Shown here piece by piece: positions 58,801 through 64,000 of a stretch of DNA of 64,000 nt. The DNA comes from Dryocosmus kuriphilus (lineage: Eukaryota > Arthropoda > Insecta > Hymenoptera > Cynipidae). Numbering within the stretch: the first letter of the stretch is position 1; every line of letters starts with the position of its first letter. The stretch covers positions 157,099,594 to 157,163,593 of the forward strand of contig CM076195.1 of NCBI GenBank assembly GCA_038277395.1, read 5' to 3'. The position numbers and the translations under genes are program-made. Under the pieces are notes generated by a model. The model did not search any database, was not told where the DNA came from, and was given only the letters and a program-made list of their open reading frames with translations.

Positions 58801-61800
58801 ATCAGTGTTCATAGAAACACAAACTTTTAGGTTTGTGACAGGAATAGCTTGCAACAGTATTTATTTCATGGCATATGCAGAATGAAACTCTAAAGCCTCT
58901 TTTGACTCCATTTCATTCTTTCGGCCCTACTTTGAATCTTTTGAGCCTACAATCGTCGAACTCGAGACCCTCCTTTAAAGCTATTAAACCTCCCTCGTCT
59001 AATTTTTGATCCTTACAGTTTCAATTCAAAATGCTTTTTAAACTGTTTAATAAAAAACACAATAATAATAAAATAACGAATATTTGCCATGAAATTTTAT
59101 TTATTATTTTTATTATTATTAAATTATTTTCAATCCAGTTCTTTATCATTTATAGGCTGTACAACGTATGCCTGCTAATCAATGTTCATAGAAACACAAA
59201 CTTTTAGGTTTGTGACAGGAATAGCTTGCAACAGTATTTATTTCATGGCATTTATGCAAAATGAAACTCTAAACCCTCTTTCGACTCCATTTCATTCTTT
59301 CGGTCCTACTTTGAATCTTTTGAACCTACAATCGTCAAACTCGAGACCCTCCTTTAAAGCTATTAAATCTCCCTCATCCAATTTTTGATCCTTTCAGTTT
59401 GAATTGAAAACGCTTTTTAAACTGTTTAATAAAAAACACAATAATAATAAATAACGAATAGTTGCCATGAAATTTTATTTATTATTTTTATTATTATTAA
59501 ATTATTTGCATTCCAGTTCTTTATCATTTATAGGCTGTACAACGTATGCCTGCTGATCAATGTTCATAGAAACACAAAATTTTATGTTTGTGATAGGAAT
59601 AGCTTGCAACAGTATTTATTTCATGGCATTTATGCAAAATGAAACTCTAAACCCTCTTTCGACTCCATTTCATTCTTTCGGTCCTACTTTGAATCTTTTG
59701 AACCTACAATCGTCGAATTCGAGGCTCTCCTTTAAAGCTATTAAACCTCCCTCGTCTAATTTTTTATCCTTACAGTTTGAATTCAAAACACTTTCTAAAC
59801 TGTTTAATAAAAAACACAATAATAATAAATAACGAATATTTGCCATGAAATTTTATTTATTATTTTTATTATTATTAAATTATTTTCAATCCAGTTCTTT
59901 ATCATTTATAGGCTGTACAACGTATGCCTGCTAATCAATGTTCATAGAAACACAAACTTTTAGGTTTGTGACAGGAATAGCTTGCAACAGTATTTATTTC
60001 ATGGCATTTATGCAAAATGAAACTCTAAACCCTCTTTCGACTCCATTTCATTCTTTCGGTCCTACTTTGAATCTTTTGCACCTACAATCGTCAAATTCGA
60101 GACCCTCCTTTAAAGCTATTAAATCTCCCTCGTCCAATTTTTGATCCTTTCAGTTTGAATTGAAAACGCTTTTTAAACTGTTTAATAAAAAAACACAATA
60201 ATAATAAATAACGAATAGTTGCCATGAAATTTTATTTATTATTTTTATTATTATTAAATTATTTGCATTCCAGTTCTTTATCATTTATAGGCTGTACAAC
60301 GTATGCCTGCTGATCAATGTTCATAGAAACACAAAATTTTATGTTTGTGATAGGAATAGCTTGCAACAGTATTTATTTCATGGCATTTATGCAAAATGAA
60401 ACTCTAAACCCTCTTTCGACTCCATTTCATTCTTTCGGTCCTACTTTGAATCTTTTGAACCTACAATCGTCGAATTCGAGGCTCTCCTTTAAAGCTATTA
60501 AACCTCCCTCGTCTAATTTTTTATCCTTACAGTTTGAATCCAAACGCTTTCTAAACTGTTTAATAAAAAACACAATAATAATAAATAACGAATATTTGCC
60601 ATGAAATTTTATTTATTATTTTTATTATTATTAAATTATTTGCATTCCAGTTCTTTATCATTTATAGGCTGTAAAACGTATGCCTGCTAATCAATGTTCA
60701 TAGAAACATAAACTTTTAGGTTTGTGACAGGAATAGCTTGCAACAGTATTTATTTCATGGCATTTATGCAAAATGAAGCTCTAAACCCTCTTTCGACTCC
60801 ATTTCATTCTTTCGGTCCTACTTTGAATCTTTTGAACCTACAATCGTCGAATTCGAGGCTCTCGTTTAAAGCTATTAAACCTCCCTCGTCTAATTTTTGA
60901 TCCTTACAGTTTGAATTCAAAACGCTTTCTAAACTGTTTAATAAAAAACACAATAATAATAAATAACGAATATTTGCCATGAAATTTTATTTATTATTTT
61001 TATTATTATTAAATTATTTGCATTCCAGTTCTTTATCATTTATAGGCTGTACAACGTATGCCTGCTAATCAATGTTCATAGAAACATAAACTTTTAGGTT
61101 TGTGACAGGAATAGCTTGCAACAGTATTTATTTCATGGCATTTATGCAAAATGAAACTCTAAACCCTCTTTCGACTCCATTTCATTCGTTCGGTCCTACT
61201 TTGAATCTTTTGAACCTACAATCGTCAAAATCGAGACCCTCCTTTAAAGCTATTAAATCTCCCTCGTCCAATTTTTGATCCTTTCAGTTTGAATTCAAAA
61301 CGCTTTTTAAACTGTTTAATAAAAAACACAATAATAATAAATAACGAATATTTGCCATGAAATTTTATTTATTATTTTTATTATTATTAAATTATTTTCA
61401 TTCCAGTTCTTTATCATTTATAGGCTGTACAACGTATGCCTGCTAATCAATGTTCATAGAAACACAAACTTTTAGGTTTGTGACAGGAATAGCTTGCAAC
61501 AGTATTTATTTCATGGCATTTATGCAAAATGGAACTCTAAACCCTCTTTCGACTCCATTTCATTCTTTCGGTCCTACTTTGAATCTCTTGAACCTACAAT
61601 CGTCAAACTCGAGACCCTCCTTTAAAGCTATTAAACCTCCCTCGTCTAATTTTTGATCCTTACAGTTTGAATTCAAAACGCTTTCTAAACTGTTTAATAA
61701 AAAACACAATAATAATAAATAACGAATATTTGCCATGAAATTTTATTTATTATTTTTATTATTATTAAATTATTTGCATTCCAGTTCTTTATAATTTATA

Positions 61801-64000
61801 GGCTGTACAACGTATGCCTGCTAATCAGTGTTCATAGAAACACAAACTTTTAGGTTTGTGACAGGAATAGCTTGCAACAGTATTTATTTCATGGCATATG
61901 CAGAATGAAACTCTAAAGCCTCTTTTGACTCCATTTCATTCTTTCGGCCCTACTTTGAATCTTTTGAGCCTACAATCGTCGAACTCGAGACCCTCCTTTA
62001 AAGCTATTAAACCTCCCTCGTCTAATTTTTGATCCTTACAGTTTCAATTCAAAATGCTTTTTAAACTGTTTAATAAAAAACACAATAATAATAAATAACG
62101 AATATTTGCCATGAAATTTTATTTATTATTTTTATTATTATTAAATTATTTTCAATCCAGTTCTTTATCATTTATAGGCTGTACAACGTATGCCTGCTAA
62201 TCAATGTTCATAGAAACACAAACTTTTAGGTTTGTGACAGGAATAGCTTGCAACAGTATTTATTTCATGGCATTTATGCAAAATGAAACTCTAAACCCTC
62301 TTTCGACTCCATTTCATTCTTTCGGTCCTACTTTGAATCTTTTGAACCTACAATCGTCAAACTCGAGACCCTCCTTTAAAGCTATTAAATCTCCCTCATC
62401 CAATTTTTGATCCTTTCAGTTTGAATTGAAAACGCTTTTTAAACTGTTTAATAAAAAACACAATAATAATAAATAACGAATATTTGCCATGAAATTTTAT
62501 TTATTATTTTTATTATTATTAAATTATTTGCATTCCAGTTCTTTATCATTTATAGGCTGTACAACGTATGCCTGCTGATCAATGTTCATAGAAACACAAA
62601 ATTTTATGTTTGTGATAGGAATAGCTTGCAACAGTATTTATTTCATGGCATTTATGCAAAATGAAACTCTAAACCCTCTTTCGACTCCATTTCATTCTTT
62701 CGGTCCTACTTTGAATCTTTTGAACCTACAATCGTCGAATTCGAGGCTCTCCTTTAAAGCTATTAAACCTCCCTCGTCTAATTTTTTATCCTTACAGTTT
62801 GAATTCAAAACACTTTCTAAACTGTTTAATAAAAAACACAATAATAATAAATAACGAATATTTGCCATGAAATTTTATTTATTATTTTTATTATTATTAA
62901 ATTATTTGCATTCCAGTTCTTTATCATTTATAGGCTGTACAACGTATGCCTGCTAATCAATGTTCATAGAAACATAAACTTTTAGGTTTGTGACAGGAAT
63001 AGCTTGCAACAGTATTTATTTCATGGCATTTATGCAAAATGAAACTCTAAACCCTCTTTCGACTCCATTTCATTCTTTCGGTCCTACTTTGAATCTTTTG
63101 AACCTACAATCGTCGAATTCGAGGCTCTCCTTTAAAGCTATTAAACCTCCCTCGTCTAATTTTTGATCCTTACAGTTTGAATTCAAAACGCTTTCTAAAC
63201 TGTTTAATAAAAAACACAATAATAATAAATAACGAATATTTGCCACGAAATTTTATTTATTATTTTTATTATTATTAAATTATTTGCATTCCAGTTCTTT
63301 ATCATTTATAGGCTGTACAACGTATGCCTGCTAATCAATGTTCATAGAAACATAAACTTTTAGGTTTGTGACAGGAATAGCTTGCAACAGTATTTATTTC
63401 ATGGCATTTATGCAAAATGAAACTCTAAACCCTCTTTCGACTCCATTTCATTCTTTCGGTCCTACTTTGAATCTTTTGAACCTACAATCGTCAAACTCGA
63501 GACCCTCCTTTAAAGCTATTAAACCTCCCTCGTTTAATTTTTGATCCTTACAGTTTGAATTCAAAACGCTTTCTAAACTGTTTAATAAAAAACACAATAA
63601 TAATAAATAACGAATATTTGCCATGAAATTTTATTTATTATTTTTATTATTATTAAATTATTTGCATTCCAGTTCTTTATAATTTATAGGCTGTACAACG
63701 TATGCCTGCTAATCAGTGTTCATAGAAACACAAACTTTTAGGTTTGTGACAGGAATAGCTTGCAACAGTATTTATTTCATGGCATATGCAGAATGAAACT
63801 CTAAAGCCTCTTTTGACTCCATTTCATTCTTTCGGCCCTACTTTGAATCTTTTGAGCCTACAATCGTCGAACTCGAGACCCTCCTTTAAAGCTATTAAAC
63901 CTCCCTCGTCTAATTTTTGATCCTTACAGTTTCAATTCAAAATGCTTTTTAAACTGTTCAACAAAAAACACAATAATAATAAATAACGAATAGTTGCCAT
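52836..64000 (+). repeat. 378-bp satellite array (about 29 units)
   Basis: A unit of about 378 bp repeats from about 52836 to the window end. Fixed landmarks are GGCTGTACAACGTATGCCTG, TTCATAGAAACAC, ACCCTCCTTTAAAGCTATTA and AACACAATAATAATAAATAA. Units fall into subtypes: one with CATATGCAGAATG instead of CATTTATGCAAAATG, one with ACAAAATTTTATGTTTGTGA, and one with CGAATTCGAGGCTCTC. The 68-95 codon frames in many units only reflect the lack of stops in one phase. The array continues past the window. Confidence 0.95.
56915..62960 (+). repeat. Higher-order repeat: two copies of an 8-unit block (about 3.02 kb)
   Basis: Unit subtypes repeat in the same order at offsets of 3022-3025 bp: 56915/59938 (shared CTTTTGCACCTACAATCGTC), 57293/60317 (shared GAATCCAAACGC), 57671/60695, 58425/61450 (shared GCAAAATGGAAC), 58803/61828 (CATATGCAG subtype), 59182/62204 and 59560/62582 (shared AAAACACTTTC). 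The order breaks near 62960, where a 57671-type unit follows instead of a 56915-type one. Confidence 0.85.

Noticed and set aside
54270..62854. Repeated 68-95 codon frames (MFIETQ... family) in tandem, looking like a multigene family
   Set aside because: They repeat exactly with the 378-bp satellite period, many units have the frame broken, and neither codon pattern nor splice signals suggest coding. They are the stop-poor phase of the satellite.

Overview
This is eukaryotic nuclear DNA, almost certainly from an insect (hymenopteran is a guess only). It is AT-rich, with spliced exons and spliceosomal GT/AG borders, mariner, Harbinger, piggyBac-like and Penelope-like elements, purine-rich non-LTR retrotransposons and long satellite arrays. 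There is no prokaryotic gene organisation. One host gene is visible; nearly everything else is nested transposons and repeats.

Host gene (minus strand): five exons of an ankyrin-repeat protein lie at 52459-52590, 46366-46551, 46023-46274, 31406-31954 (a Glu-rich segment) and 28967-29176. All are a whole number of codons with phase 0 borders, so they chain in one reading frame. The first and last exons of the gene are not visible. Its introns carry most of the transposons in the right half of the window.

Layout: 1-1660, internally deleted non-LTR element. 1740-4000, three copies of an AT-rich repeat in alternating orientation. 4165-8890, degenerate satellite built on a TTGAAAATTCAAC-like motif, interrupted by a foldback element with an 11-bp target duplication. 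8906-22740, a large head-to-head inverted Penelope-like element (family F1) filled with later insertions: a Harbinger derivative, an ORF1-only non-LTR derivative, a palindromic Penelope element F3, a palindromic Penelope element F2 (itself hit by a TA-flanked MITE) and another MITE. 22745-28276, the same satellite in opposite orientation, ending in a 687-bp tandem array and then directly in another F1 3' end (28277-28664). 28967-46551, host exons, with introns holding MITEs, a 9.4-kb foldback element carrying three mariner copies, and a Penelope RT pseudogene (F4). 46600-51480, the most complete non-LTR copy. 52836-64000, a 378-bp satellite with an 8-unit higher-order repeat of about 3.02 kb.

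The most interesting signal is the Penelope complex. Hammerhead ribozyme motifs sit at the outward-facing 3' ends of F1 and F2. Their ACGU helix III has no loop, which suggests cleavage as dimers. A 5.5-kb satellite block is bracketed by two co-oriented F1 ends, each carrying a hammerhead motif, which resembles the layout of a ribozyme-flanked retroelement. Mirror-image arms preserve empty insertion sites, so the order of several insertions can be read from the window itself. No transposable element here looks coding-competent.
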